A DNA stretch of 64,000 nucleotides from Flabesymbios commensalis (Eukaryota; Annelida; Polychaeta; Terebellida; Flabelligeridae): contig CAXHKU010000951.1 in assembly GCA_964017125.1 (NCBI GenBank), positions 1 through 64,000 on the forward strand. Direction: 5' to 3'. This document shows, in pieces, positions 1 through 12,383 of this stretch (its first letter is position 1; every line of letters begins with the position of its first letter). The notes below the pieces were generated by a model. That model saw nothing but the letters and a program-made list of their open reading frames with translations. It was not told the origin of the DNA and ran no database searches. The translations under genes were made by a program, and so were the position numbers.

Positions 1-460
1 CTGTTATTACGGTAACTTCCCTGTAAATTTGGCAAAGTTTGATTAATTACTTCAAAATTTATTAATGATATTGGTTTTAAAATTGATTCAGTATTATTAA
101 AAGTTATTCATGTAGACGTCAATTCAGACGTCAATTCTCAACCGTTCTCGATGTAGTTTTGCAGGCACCATCGGCTGGTATTACGGCAACTGCCCTGTAA
201 ATTTGGCGAAGTTTGATTAACTACTGCAAAAGTTATTAATGAGATTGGTGTTAAATTTGATTGAGTATTATTAAAAGTTATTCATTTAGACGTCAATTCA
301 GACGTTAATTCTCAACCGTTTTCCATGAAGTTTTGCAGGCAAGATCGGCTTTTATTACGGCAACCTCCCTGTAAATTTGGCGAAGTTTGATTAATTACTG
401 CATAAGTTATTAATGAGATTGGTGTGAAATTTGATTGAGTATTATTAAAAGTTATTCATT

Positions 461-659
461 TAGACGTCAATTCAGACGTCAATTCTCAACCGTTTTCCAT
501 GTAGTTTTGCAGGCAACATCGGCTGTTATTACGGCAACTTCCCTGTAAATTTGGCGAAGTTTGATTAATGTAAACTTGGCGAAGTTTGATTTATTACTGC
601 GAAAATTATTAAAGAGATTGGTGTGAAATTTGATTGAGTATTATTAAAAGTTATTCATT
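461..659 (+). repeat. Representative long monomer (199 bp)
   Basis: A 199-bp copy equal to the 174-bp monomer plus one extra 25-bp unit (544-568 and 569-593). It ends with TTATTACTGCGAAAATTATT and AAAGAGATTGG, a variant set that usually travels with the extra 25 bp. Long copies are frequent in block 1, sparse in block 2 and unseen in block 3, so this is a third monomer class and a useful marker for array subdomains. Confidence 0.92.
544..593 (+). repeat. 25-bp tandem duplication inside the long monomer
   Basis: Two adjacent 25-bp units, both beginning TGTAAA and both containing TTGGCGAAGTTTGATT. They differ at the seventh base (T versus C) and in the last bases (AA versus TA at the end of the unit). 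Most other 199-bp monomers in block 1 show the same differences, so the duplication probably arose once and then spread with the higher-order units. Confidence 0.93.
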
Positions 660-2764
660 TAGACGTCAATTCAGACGTCAATTCTCAACCGTTTTCCATG
701 TAGTTTTGCAGGCACCATCGGCTGGTATTACGGCAACTTCCGTGTAAATTTGGCGAAGTTTGCTTAATTACTGCAAAAGTTATTAATGAGATTGGTGCGA
801 AATTTGATTGAGTATTATTAAAAGTTATTCATTTAGACGTCAATTCAGCTGTCAATTCTCAACCGTTTTCCATGTAATTTTGCAGGCACCATCGGCTGGT
901 ATTACGGCAACTTCCGTGTAAATTTGGCGAAGTTTGATTTATTATTGCAGAAGTTATTAGTGAGCTTGGTGTGAAATTTGATTGACTATTATTAAAAGCT
1001 ATTAATTTAGACGTCAATTCAGACGTCAATTCTCAACCGTTTTCCATGTAGTTTTGCAGGCAACATTGGCTGTTATTACGGCAGCTTCCCTGTAAATTTG
1101 GCGAAGTTTGAAGAATTACTGCAAAAATTAATAATGAGATTGGTGTGAAATTTGATTGAGTTTTAATAAAAGTTATTCATTTAGACGTCAATTCAGACGT
1201 CAATTGTCAACCGTTTTCCATGTAGTTTTGTAGGCAACATCGGCTGTTACTACGGCAACTTCCCTGTAAATTTGGCGAAGTTTGATTAATGTAAACTTGG
1301 CGAAGTTTGATTTGTTACTGCAAAAATTATTAAAGAGATTGGTGTGAAATTTGATTGAGTATTATTAAAAGTTATTCATTTAGACGTCAATCCAGACGTC
1401 AATTCTCAACTGTTTTTCATGTAGTTTTGCAGGCACCATCGGCTGGTATTACGGCAACTTCCCTGTAAATTTGGCGAAGTTTGATTAATTACTGCAAAAG
1501 TCATTAATGAGATTGGTGCGAAATTTGATTGAGTATTATTAAAAGTTATTCATTTAGACGTCAATTCAGACGTCAATTCTCAACTGTTTTCCATGTAATT
1601 TTGCAGGCACCATCGGCTGGTATTACGGCAACTGCCCTGTAAATTTGGCGAAGTTTGATTAATTAGTGCAAAAGTTATTGAAGAGATTGGTGTGAAATTT
1701 GATTGAGTATTATTAAAAGTTATTTATTTAGACGTCAATTCAGACGTCAATTCTAAACCGTTTTCGATGTAGTTTTTGCAGGCACCATCGGCTGGTATTA
1801 CGGCGACTGCCCTGTAAATTTGGCGAAGTTTGATTAATTACTGCAAAAGTCATTAATGAGATTGGTGTGAAATTTGATTGAGTATTATTAAAAGTTATTC
1901 ATTTAGACGTCAATTCAAACGTCAATTCTCAACCGTTTGCCATGTAGTTTTGCAGGCACCATCGGCTGGTATTACGGCAACTTCCGTGTAAATTTGGCGA
2001 AGTTTGATTTATTATTGCAGAAGTTATTAATGAGCTTGGTGTAAAATGTGATTGACTATTATTAAAAGCTATTCATTTAGACGTCAATTCAGACGTCAAT
2101 TCTCAACCGTTTCCCATGTGGTTTTGCAGGCAACATTGGCTGTTATTACGGCAACTTCCCTGTAAATTTGGCGAAGTTTGAATAATTACTGCAAAAATTA
2201 TTAATGAGATTGGTTTGAAATTTGATTGAGTTTTAATAAAAGTTATTCATTTAGACGTCAATTCAGACGTCAATTCCCAACCGTTTTCCATGTAGTTTTG
2301 TAGGCAACATCGGCTGTTACTACGGCAACTTCCCTGTAAATTTGGCGAAGTTTGATTAATGTAAACTTGGCGAAGTTTGATTTATTACTGCAAAAATTAT
2401 TAAAGAGATTGGTTTGAAATTTGATTGAGTATTATTAAAAGTTATTCATTTAAACGTCAATTCAGACGTCACTTCTCAACTGTTTTCCATGTAATTTTGC
2501 AGGCAACATTGGCTGTTATTACGGCAACTTCTCTGTAAATTTGGCGAAGTTTGATTAATTACTGCAAAAGTTATTAATGAGATTAGTGTGAAATTTGATT
2601 GAGTATTATTAAAAGTTATTCATTTTAGACGTCAATTCAGACGTCAATTCTCAACCGTTTTCCATGTAGTTTTGCAGGCAACATCGACTGTTATTACGGC
2701 AACTTCCCTGTAAATTTGGCGAAGTTTGATTTATTACTGCAAAAGTTATTAATGAGATTGGTGT

Positions 2765-4256
2765 GAAATTTGATTGAGTATTATTAAAAGTTATTCATTT
2801 AGACGTCAATTCAGACGTCAATTCTCAACCGTTCTCGATGTAGTTTTGCAGGCACCATCGGCTGGTATTACGGCAACTTCCGTGTAAATTTGGCGAAGTT
2901 TGATTTATTATTGCAAAAGTCATTAATGAGATTGGTGTGAAATTTGATTGAGTATTATTAAAAGTTATTCATTTAGACGTCAATTCAGACGTCAATTCTC
3001 AACTGTTTTCCATGTAATTTTGCAGGCACCATCGGCTGTTACTACGGCAACTTCCCTGTAAATTTGGCAAAGTTTGATTAATGTAAACTTGGCGAAGTTT
3101 GATTTATTACTGCAAAAATTATTAAAGAGATTGGTGTGAAATTTGATTGATTATTATTAAAAGTTATTCATTTAGACGTCAATTCAGACGTCAATTCTCA
3201 ACAGTTTTCCATGTAGTTTTGCAGGCACCATTGGCTGGTATTACGGCAACTTCCGTGTAAATTTGGCGAAGTTTGCTTAATTACTGCAAAAGTTATTAAT
3301 GAGATTGGTGTGAAATTTGATTGAGTATTATTAAAAGTTATTCATTTAGACGTCAATTCAGACGTCAATTCTCAACCGTTTTCCATGTAGTTTTGCAGGC
3401 AACATCGGCTGTTATTACGGCAACTTCCCTGTAAATTTGGCGAAGTTTGATTTATTACTGCGAAAATTATTAAAGAGATTGGTGCGAAATTTGATTGAGT
3501 ATTATTAAAAGTTATTCATTTAGACGTCAATTCAGACGTCAATTCTCAACCGTTCTCGATGTAGTTTTGCAGGCACCATCGGCTGGTATTACGGCAACTT
3601 CCGTGTAAATTTGGCGAAGTTTGATTTATTATTGCAAAAGTCATTAATGAGATTGGTGTGAAATTTGATTGAGTATTATTAAAAGTTATTCATTTAGACG
3701 TCAATTCAGACGTCAATTCTCAACTGTTTTCCATGTAATTTTGCAGGCACCATCGGCTGTTACTACGGCAACTTCCCTGTAAATTTGGCAAAGTTTGATT
3801 AATGTAAACTTGGCGAAGTTTGATTTATTACTGCAAAAATTATTAAAGAGATTGGTGTGAAATTTGATTGATTATTATTAAAAGTTATTCATTTAGACGT
3901 CAATTCAGACGTCAATTCTCAACCGTTTTCCATGTAGTTTTGCAGGCACCATTGGCTGGTATTACGGCAACTTCCGTGTAAATTTGGCGAAGTTTGCTTA
4001 ATTACTGCAAAAGTTATTAATGAGATTGGTGTGAAATTTGATTGAGTATTATTAAAAGTTATTCATTTAGACGTCAATTCAGACGTCAATTCTCAACCGT
4101 TTTCCATGTAGTTTTGCAGGCAACATCGGCTGTTATTACGGCAACTTCCCTGTAAATTTGGCGAAGTTTGATTTATTACTGCGAAAATTATTAAAGAGAT
4201 TGGTGCGAAATTTGATTGAGTATTATTAAAAGTTATTCATTTAGACGTCAATTCAG
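2765..4256 (+). repeat. 721-bp (4-monomer) tandem higher-order repeat
   Basis: GTTCTCGATG occurs at 2831 and 3552, and the surrounding sequence matches at an offset of 721 bp (three 174-bp plus one 199-bp monomer) from about 2765 to 3486 onward. The second copy ends about 4256, where GACGTC changes to GCCGTC and the next monomer differs. I saw only one difference (CAACAG versus CAACCG, near 3200/3921). Confidence 0.9.
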
Positions 4257-6341
4257 CCGTCAATTCTCAACCGTTTTCCACGTAGTTTTGCATGCAACAT
4301 TGGCTGTTTTTACGGCAACTTCCCTGTAAATTTGGCGAAGTTTGATTAATTACTGCAAAGTTTTTAATGAGATTGGTGTGAAATTTGATTGAGTATTATT
4401 AAAAGTTATTCATTTAGACGTCAATTCAGACGTCAATTCTCAACCGTTTTCCATGTAGTTTTGCAGGCAACATTGGCTGTTATTACGGTAACTTCCCTGT
4501 AAATTTGGCAAAGTTTGAATAATTACTGCAAAATTTATTAATGAGATTGGTTTTAAAATTGACTGAGTATTATTAAAAGTTATTCATTTAGACGTCAATT
4601 CAGACGTCAATTCTCAACCGTTCTCGATGTAGTTTTGCAGGCACCATCGGCTGGTATTACGGCAACTGCCCTGTAAATTTGGCGAAGTTTGATTAACTAC
4701 TGCAAAAGTTATTAATGAGATTGGTGTTAAATTTGATTGAGTATTATTAAAAGTTATTCATTTAGACGTCAATTCAGACGTTAATTCTCAACCGTTTTCC
4801 ATGAAGTTTTGCAGGCAAGATCGGCTGTTATTACGGCAACCTCCCTGTAAATTTGGCGAAGTTTGATTAATTACTGCATAAGTTATTAATGAGATTGGTG
4901 TGAAATTTGATTGAGTATTATTAAAAGTTATTCATTTAGACGTCAATTCAGACGTCAATTCTCAACCGTTTTCCATGTAGTTTTGCAGGCAACATCGGCT
5001 GTTATTACGGCAACTTCCCTGTAAATTTGGCGAAGTTTGATTAATGTAAACTTGGCGAAGTTTGATTTATTACTGCGAAAATTATTAAAGAGATTGGTGT
5101 GAAATTTGATTGAGTATTATTAAAAGTTATTCATTTAGACGTCAATTCAGACGTCAATTCTCAACCGTTTTCCATGTAGTTTTGCAGGCACCATCGACTG
5201 GTATTACGGCAACTTCCGTGTAAATTTGGCGAAGTTTGCTTAATTACTGCAAAAGTTATTAATGAGATTGGTGCGAAATTTGATTGAGTATTATTAAAAG
5301 TTATTCATTTAGACGTCAATTCAGCCGTCAATTCTCAACCGTTCTCCATGTAATTTTGCAGGCACCATCGGCTGGTATTACGGCAACTTCCGTGTAAATT
5401 TGGCGAAGTTTGATTTATTATTGCAGAAGTTATTAGTGAGCTTGGTGTGAAATTTGATTGACTATTATTAAAAGCTATTAATTTAGACGTCAATTCAGAC
5501 GTCAATTCTCAACCGTTTTCCATGTAGTTTTGCAGGCAACATTGGCTGTTATTACGGCAACTTCCCTGTAAATTTGGCGAAGTTTGAATAATTACTGCAA
5601 AAATAAATAATGAGATTGGTGTGAAATTTGATTGAGTTTTAATAAAAGTTATTCATTTAGACGTCAATTCAGACGTCAATTGTCAACCGTTTTCCATGTA
5701 GTTTTGTAGGCAACATCGGCTGTTACTACGGCAACTTCCCTGTAAATTTGGCAAAGTTTGATTAATTACTGCAAAAGTCATTAATGAGATTGGTGCGAAA
5801 TTTGATTGAGTATTATTAAAAGTTATTCATTTAGACGTCAATTCAGACGTCAATTCTCAACTGTTTTCCATGTAATTTTGCAGGCACCATCGGCTGGTAT
5901 TACGGCAACTGCCCTGTAAATTTGGCGAAGTTTGATTAATTAGTGCAAAAGTTATTAAAGAGATTGGTGTGAATTTTGATTGAGTATTATTAAAAGTTAT
6001 TCATTTAGACGTCAATTCAGACGTCAATTCTAAACCGTTTTCGATGTAGTTTTTGCAGGCACCATCGGCTGGTATTACGGCAACTTCCGTGTAAATTTGG
6101 CGAAGTTTGATTTATTATTGTAGAAGTTATTAATGAGCTTGGTGTAAAATGTGATTGACTATTATTAAAAGCTATTCATTTAGACGTCAATTCAGACGTC
6201 AATTCTCAACCGTTTCCCATGTAGTTTTGCAGGCAACATTGGCTGTTATTACGGCAACTTCCCTGTAAATTTGGCGAAGTTTGATTAATTACTGCAAAAG
6301 TCATTAATGAGATTGGTGTGAAATTTGATTGAGTATTATTA

Positions 6342-8253
6342 AAAGTTATTCATTTAGACGTCAATTCAGACGTCAATTCTCAACCGTTCTCGATGTAATT
6401 TTGCAGGCACCATCGGCTGGTATTACGGCAACTTCCGTGTAAATTTGGCGAAGTTTGATTAATTATTGCATAAGTTATTAATGAGCTTGGTGTGAAATTT
6501 GATTGACTATTACTAAAAGTTATTCATTTAGACGTCAATTCAGACGTCAATTCTCAACCGTTTTCCATGTAGTTTTGCAGGCAACATTGGCTGTTATTAC
6601 GGCAACTTCCCTGTAAATTTGGCGAAGTTTGATTAATTACTGCAAAAGTGATTAATGAGATTAGTGTGAAATTTGATTGAGTATTATTAAAAGTTATTCA
6701 TTTAGACGTCAATTCAGACGTGAATTCTCAACCGTTTGCCATGTAGTTTTGCAGGCAACATTGGCTGTTATTACGGCAACTTCCCTGTAAATTTGGCGAA
6801 GTTTGATTAATTACTGCAAAAGTTATTAATGAGATTGGTGTGAAATTTGATGGAGTATTATTAAAAGTTATTCATTTAGACGTCAATTCAGACGTCAATT
6901 CTCAACCGTTTTCAATGTAGTTTTGCAGGCAACATCGACTGTTATTACGGCAACTTCCCTGTAAATTTGGCGAAGTTTGATTTATTACTGCAAAAGTTAT
7001 TAATGAGATTGGTTTGAAATTTGATTGAGTTTTAATAAAAGTTATTCATTTAGACGTCAATTCAGACGTCAATTCTCAACCGTTTTCCATGTAGTTTTGT
7101 AGGCAACATCGGCTGTTACTACGGCAACTTCCCTGTAAATTTGGCGAAGTTTGATTAATGTAAACTTGGCGAAGTTTGATTTATTACTGCAAAAATTATT
7201 AAAGAGATTGGTGTGAAATTTGATTGAGTATTATTAAAAGTTATTCATTTAGACGTCAATCCAGACGTCAATTCTCAACTGTTTTCCATGTAGTTTTGCA
7301 GGCACCATCGGCTGGTATTACGGCAACTTCCCTGTAAATTTGGCGAAGTTTGATTAATTACTGCAAAAGTCATTAATGAGATTGGTGTGAAATTTGATTG
7401 AGTATTATTAAAAGTTATTCATTTAGACGTCAATTCAGACGTCAATTCTCAACCGTTCTCGATGTAATTTTGCAGGCACCATCGGCTGGTATTACGGCAA
7501 CTTCCGTGTAAATTTGGCGAAGTTTGATTAATTATTGCATAAGTTATTAATGAGCTTGGTGTGAAATTTGATTGACTATTACTAAAAGTTATTCATTTAG
7601 ACGTCAATTCAGACGTCAATTCTCAACCGTTCTCGATGTAATTTTGCAGGCACCATCGGCTGGTATTACGGCAACTTCCGTGTAAATTTGGCGAAGTTTG
7701 ATTAATTATTGCATAAGTTATTAATGAGCTTGGTGTGAAATTTGATTGACTATTACTAAAAGTTATTCATTTAGACGTCAATTCAGACGTCAATTCTCAA
7801 CCGTTTTCCATGTAGTTTTGCAGGCAACATTGGCTGCTATTACGGCAACTTCCCTGTAAATTTGGCGAAGTTTGATTAATTACTGCAAAAGTGATTAATG
7901 AGATTAGTGTGAAATTTGATTGAGTATTATTAAAAGTTATTCATTTAGACGTCAATTCAGACGTGAATTCTCAACCGTTTGCCATGTAGTTTTGCAGGCA
8001 ACATTGGCTGTTATTACGGCAACTTCCCTGTAAATTTGGCGAAGTTTGATTAATTACTGCAAAAGTTATTAATGAGATTGGTGTGAAATTTGATGGAGTA
8101 TTATTAAAAGTTATTCATTTAGACGTCAATTCAGACGTCAATTCTCAACCGTTTTCAATGTAGTTTTGCAGGCAACATCGACTGTTATTACGGCAACTTC
8201 CCTGTAAATTTGGCGAAGTTTGATTTATTACTGCAAAAGTTATTAATGAGATT
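6342..8253 (+). repeat. 1243-bp (7-monomer) tandem higher-order repeat
   Basis: 6342-7584 is followed by a partial second copy, 7585-8253, at an offset of 1243 bp (six 174-bp plus one 199-bp monomer). Shared markers are GTTCTCGATGTAATTTTGC, GACGTGAATTC, CCGTTTGCCATG, GATGGAGTATT and CATCGACTG. The first monomer of the second copy repeats the monomer just before it, at 174 bp. Confidence 0.88.
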
Positions 8254-9479
8254 ATTGTGAAATTTGATTGAGTATTATTAAAAGTTATTCATTTAGACGT
8301 CAATTCAGACGTCAATTCTCAACCGTTCTCGATGTAGTTTTGCAGGCACCATCTGCTGGTATTACGGCAACTTCCGTGTAAATTTGGTGACGTTTGATTA
8401 ATTATTGCAAAAGTTATTAATGAGCTTGGTGTGAAATTTGATTGACTATTACTAAAAGTTATTCATTTAGACGTCAATTCAGACGTCAATTCTCAACCGT
8501 TTTCCATGTAGTTTTGCAGGCAACATTGGCTGTTATTACGGCGACTGCCCTGTAAATTTGGCGAAGTTTGATTAATTACTGCAAAAGTCATTAATGAGAT
8601 TGGTGTGAAATTTGATTGAGTATTATTAAAAGTTATTCATTTAGACGTCAATTCAAACGTCAATTCTCAACCGTTTTCCATGTAGTTTTGCAGGCACCAT
8701 CGGCTGGTATTACGGCAACTTCCGTGTAAATTTGGCGAAGTTTGATTTATTATTGTAGAAGTTATTAATGAGCTTGGTGTAAAATGTGATTGACTATTAT
8801 TAAAAGCTATTCATTTAGACGTCAATTCAGACGTCAATTCTCAACCGTTTCCCATGTAGTTTTGCAGGCAACATTGGCTGTTATTACGGCAACTTCCCTG
8901 TAAATTTGGCGAAGTTTGAATAATTACTGCAAAAATTATTAATGAGATTGGTTTGAAATTTGATTGAGTTTTAATAAAAGTTATTCATTTAGACGTCAAT
9001 TCAGACGTCAATTCTCAACCGTTTTCCATGTAGTTTTGTAGGCAACATCGGCTGTTACTACGGCAACTTCCCTGTAAATTTGGCGAAGTTTGATTAATGT
9101 AAACTTGGCGAAGTTTGATTTATTACTGCAAAAATTATTAAAGAGATTGGTGTGAAATTTGATTGAGTATTATTAAAAGTTATTCATTTAGACGTCAATC
9201 CAGACGTCAATTCTCAACTGTTTTCCATGTAGTTTTGCAGGCACCATCGGCTGGTATTACGGCAACTTCCCTGTAAATTTGGCGAAGTTTGATTAATTAC
9301 TGCAAAAGTCATTAATGAGATTGGTGTGAAATTTGATTGAGTATTATTAAAAGTTATTCATTTAGACGTCAATTCAGACGTCAATTCTCAACCGTTCTCG
9401 ATGTAATTTTGCAGGCACCATCGGCTGGTATTACGGCAACTTCCGTGTAAATTTGGCGAAGTTTGATTAATTATTGCAT

Positions 9480-12383
9480 AAGTTATTAATGAGCTTGGTG
9501 TGAAATTTGATTGACTATTACTAAAAGTTATTCATTTAGACGTCAATTCAGACGTCAATTCTCAACCGTTTTCCATGTAGTTTTGCAGGCAACATTGGCT
9601 GTTATTACGGCGACTTCCCTGTAAATTTGGCGAAGTTTGATTAATTACTGCAAAAGTTATTAATGAGATTAGTGTGAAATTTGATTGAGTATTATTAAAA
9701 GTTATTCATTTTAGACGTCAATTCAGACGTCAATTCTCAACCCTTTTCCATGTAGTTTTGCAGGCAACATCGACTGTTATTACGGCAGCTTCCCTGTAAA
9801 TTTGACGAAGTTTGATTTATTACTGCAAAAGTTATTAATGAGATTGTTGTGAAATTTGATTGAGTATTATTAAAAGTTATTCATTTAGACGTCAATTCAG
9901 ACGTCAATTCTCAACCGTTTTCCATGTAGTTTTGCAGGCAACATCGGCTGTTATTACGGCAACTTCCCTGTAAATTTGGCGAAGTTTGATTTATTACTGC
10001 GAAAATTATTAAAGAGATTGGTGCGAAATTTGATTGAGTATTATTAAAAGTTATTCATTTAGACGTCAATTCAGCCGTCAATTCTCAACCGTTTTCCATG
10101 TAATTTTGCAGGCACCATCGGCTGGTATTACGGCAACTTCCGTGTGAATTTGGCGAAGTTTGATTTATTATTGCAGAAGTTATTAGTGAGCTTGGTGTGA
10201 AATTTGATTGACTATTATTAAAAGCTATTAATTTAGACGTCAATTCAGACGTCAATTCTCAACCGTTTTCCATGTAGTTTTGCAGGCAACATTGGCTGTT
10301 ATTACGGCAACTTCCCTGTAAATTTGCCGAAGTTTGAATAATTACTGCAAAAATTAATAATGAGATTGGTGTGAAATTTGATTGAGTTTTAGTAAAAGTT
10401 ATTCATTTAGACGTCAATTCAGACGTCAATTGTCAACCGTTTTCCATGTAGTTTTGTAGGCAACATCGGCTGTTACTACGGCAACTTCCCTGTAAATTTG
10501 GCGAAGTTTGATTAATTTAAACTTGGCGAAGTTTGATTTGTTACTGCAAAAATTATTAAAGAGATTGGTGTGAAATTTGATTGAGTATTATTAAAAGTTA
10601 TTCATTTAGACGTCAATCCAGACGTCAATTCTCAACTGTTTTCCATGTAGTTTTGCAGGCACCATCGGCTGGTATTACGGCAACTTCCCTGTAAATTTGG
10701 CGAAGTTTGATTAATTACTGCAAAAGTCATTAATGAGATTGGTGCGAAATTTGATTGAGTATTATTAAAAGTTATTCATTTAGACGTCAATTCAGACGTC
10801 AATTCTCAACTGTTTTCCATGTAATTTTGCAGGCACCATCGGCTGGCATTACAACAACTGCCCTGTAAATTTGGCGAAGTTTGATTAATTAGTGCAAAAG
10901 TTATTAAAGAGATTGGTGTGAAATTTGATTGAGTATTATTAAAAGTTATTCATTTAGACGTCAATTCAGACGTCAATTCTAAACCGTTTTCAATGTAGTT
11001 TTGCAGGCAACATCGACTGTTATTACGGCAACTTCCCTGTAAATTTGGCGAAGTTTGATTTATTACTGCAAAAGTTATTAATGAGATTATTGTGAAATTT
11101 GATTGAGTATTATTAAAATTTATTCATTTAGACGTCAATTCAGACGTCAATTCTCAACCGTTCTCGATGTAGTTTTGCAGGCACCATCTGCTGGTATTAC
11201 GGCAACTTCCGTGTAAATTTGGTGAAGTTTGATTAATTATTGCAAAAGTTATTAATGAGCTTGGTGTGAAATTTGATTGACTATTACTAAAAGTTATTCA
11301 TTTAGACGTCAATTCAGACGTCAATTCTCAACCGTTTTCCATGTAGTTTTGCAGGCAACATTGGCTGTTATTACGGCGACTTCCCTGTAAATTTGGCGAA
11401 GTTTGATTAATTACTGCAAAAGTTATTAATGAGATTAGTGTGAAATTTGATTGAGTATTATTAAAAGTTATTCATTTTAGACGTCAATTCAGACGTCAAT
11501 TCTCAACCCTTTTCCATGTAGTTTTGCAGGCAACATCGACTGTTATTACGGCAGCTTCCCTGTAAATTTGACGAAGTTTGATTTATTACTGCAAAAGTTA
11601 TTAATGAGATTGTTGTGAAATTTGATTGAGTATTATTAAAAGTTATTCATTTAGACGTCAATTCAGACGTCAATTCTCAACCGTTTTCCATGTAGTTTTG
11701 CAGGCAACATCGGCTGTTATTACGGCAACTTCCCTGTAAATTTGGCGAAGTTTGATTTATTACTGCGAAAATTATTAAAGAGATTGGTGCGAAATTTGAT
11801 TGAGTATTATTAAAAGTTATTCATTTAGACGTCAATTCAGCCGTCAATTCTCAACCGTTTTCCATGTAATTTTGCAGGCACCATCGGCTGGTATTACGGC
11901 AACTTCCGTGTAAATTTGGCGAAGTTTGATTTATTATTGCAGAAGTTATTAGTGAGCTTGGTGTGAAATTTGATTGACTATTATTAAAAGCTATTAATTT
12001 AGACGTCAATTCAGACGTCAATTCTCAACCGTTTTCCATGTAGTTTTGCAGGCAACATTGGCTGTTATTACGGCAACTTCCCTGTAAATTTGGCGAAGTT
12101 TGAATAATTACTGCAAAAATTAATAATGAGATTGGTGTGAAATTTGATTGAGTTTTAGTAAAAGTTATTCATTTAGACGTCAATTCAGACGTCAATTGTC
12201 AACCGTTTTCCATGTAGTTTTGTAGGCAACATCGGCTGTTACTACGGCAACTTCCCTGTAAATTTGGCGAAGTTTGATTAATTTAAACTTGGCGAAGTTT
12301 GATTTGTTACTGCAAAAATTATTAAAGAGATTGGTGTGAAATTTGATTGAGTATTATTAAAAGTTATTCATTTAGACGTCAAT
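9480..12383 (+). repeat. 1766-bp (10-monomer) tandem higher-order repeat
   Basis: 9480-11245 is followed by a partial copy, 11246-12383, at an offset of 1766 bp (nine 174-bp, one 199-bp, plus one extra T in CATTTTAGACG). Shared rare variants are CAACCCTTTTCC, AATTTGACGAAG, GAGATTGTTGTG, GAGTTTTAGTAAAAG and GATTAATTTAAACTTGG. The copies part at 10618/12384. Confidence 0.9.

Larger units (their letters stand above)
1..5759 (+). repeat. ~4.48-kb higher-order duplication
   Basis: Positions 1 to about 1283 match 4477 to about 5759 at a constant offset of 4476 bp. They share private variants: ACGGTAACTTCC, GGTTTTAAAATTG, GGCAAGATCGG, the 199-bp copy, TTAGTGAGCTTGG and CAATTGTCAACCG. After that the second copy lacks 199 bp and then 174 bp relative to the first, that is, whole monomers. 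Scattered single-base differences show it is older than the other duplications listed. The unit is about 25 monomers. Confidence 0.85.
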
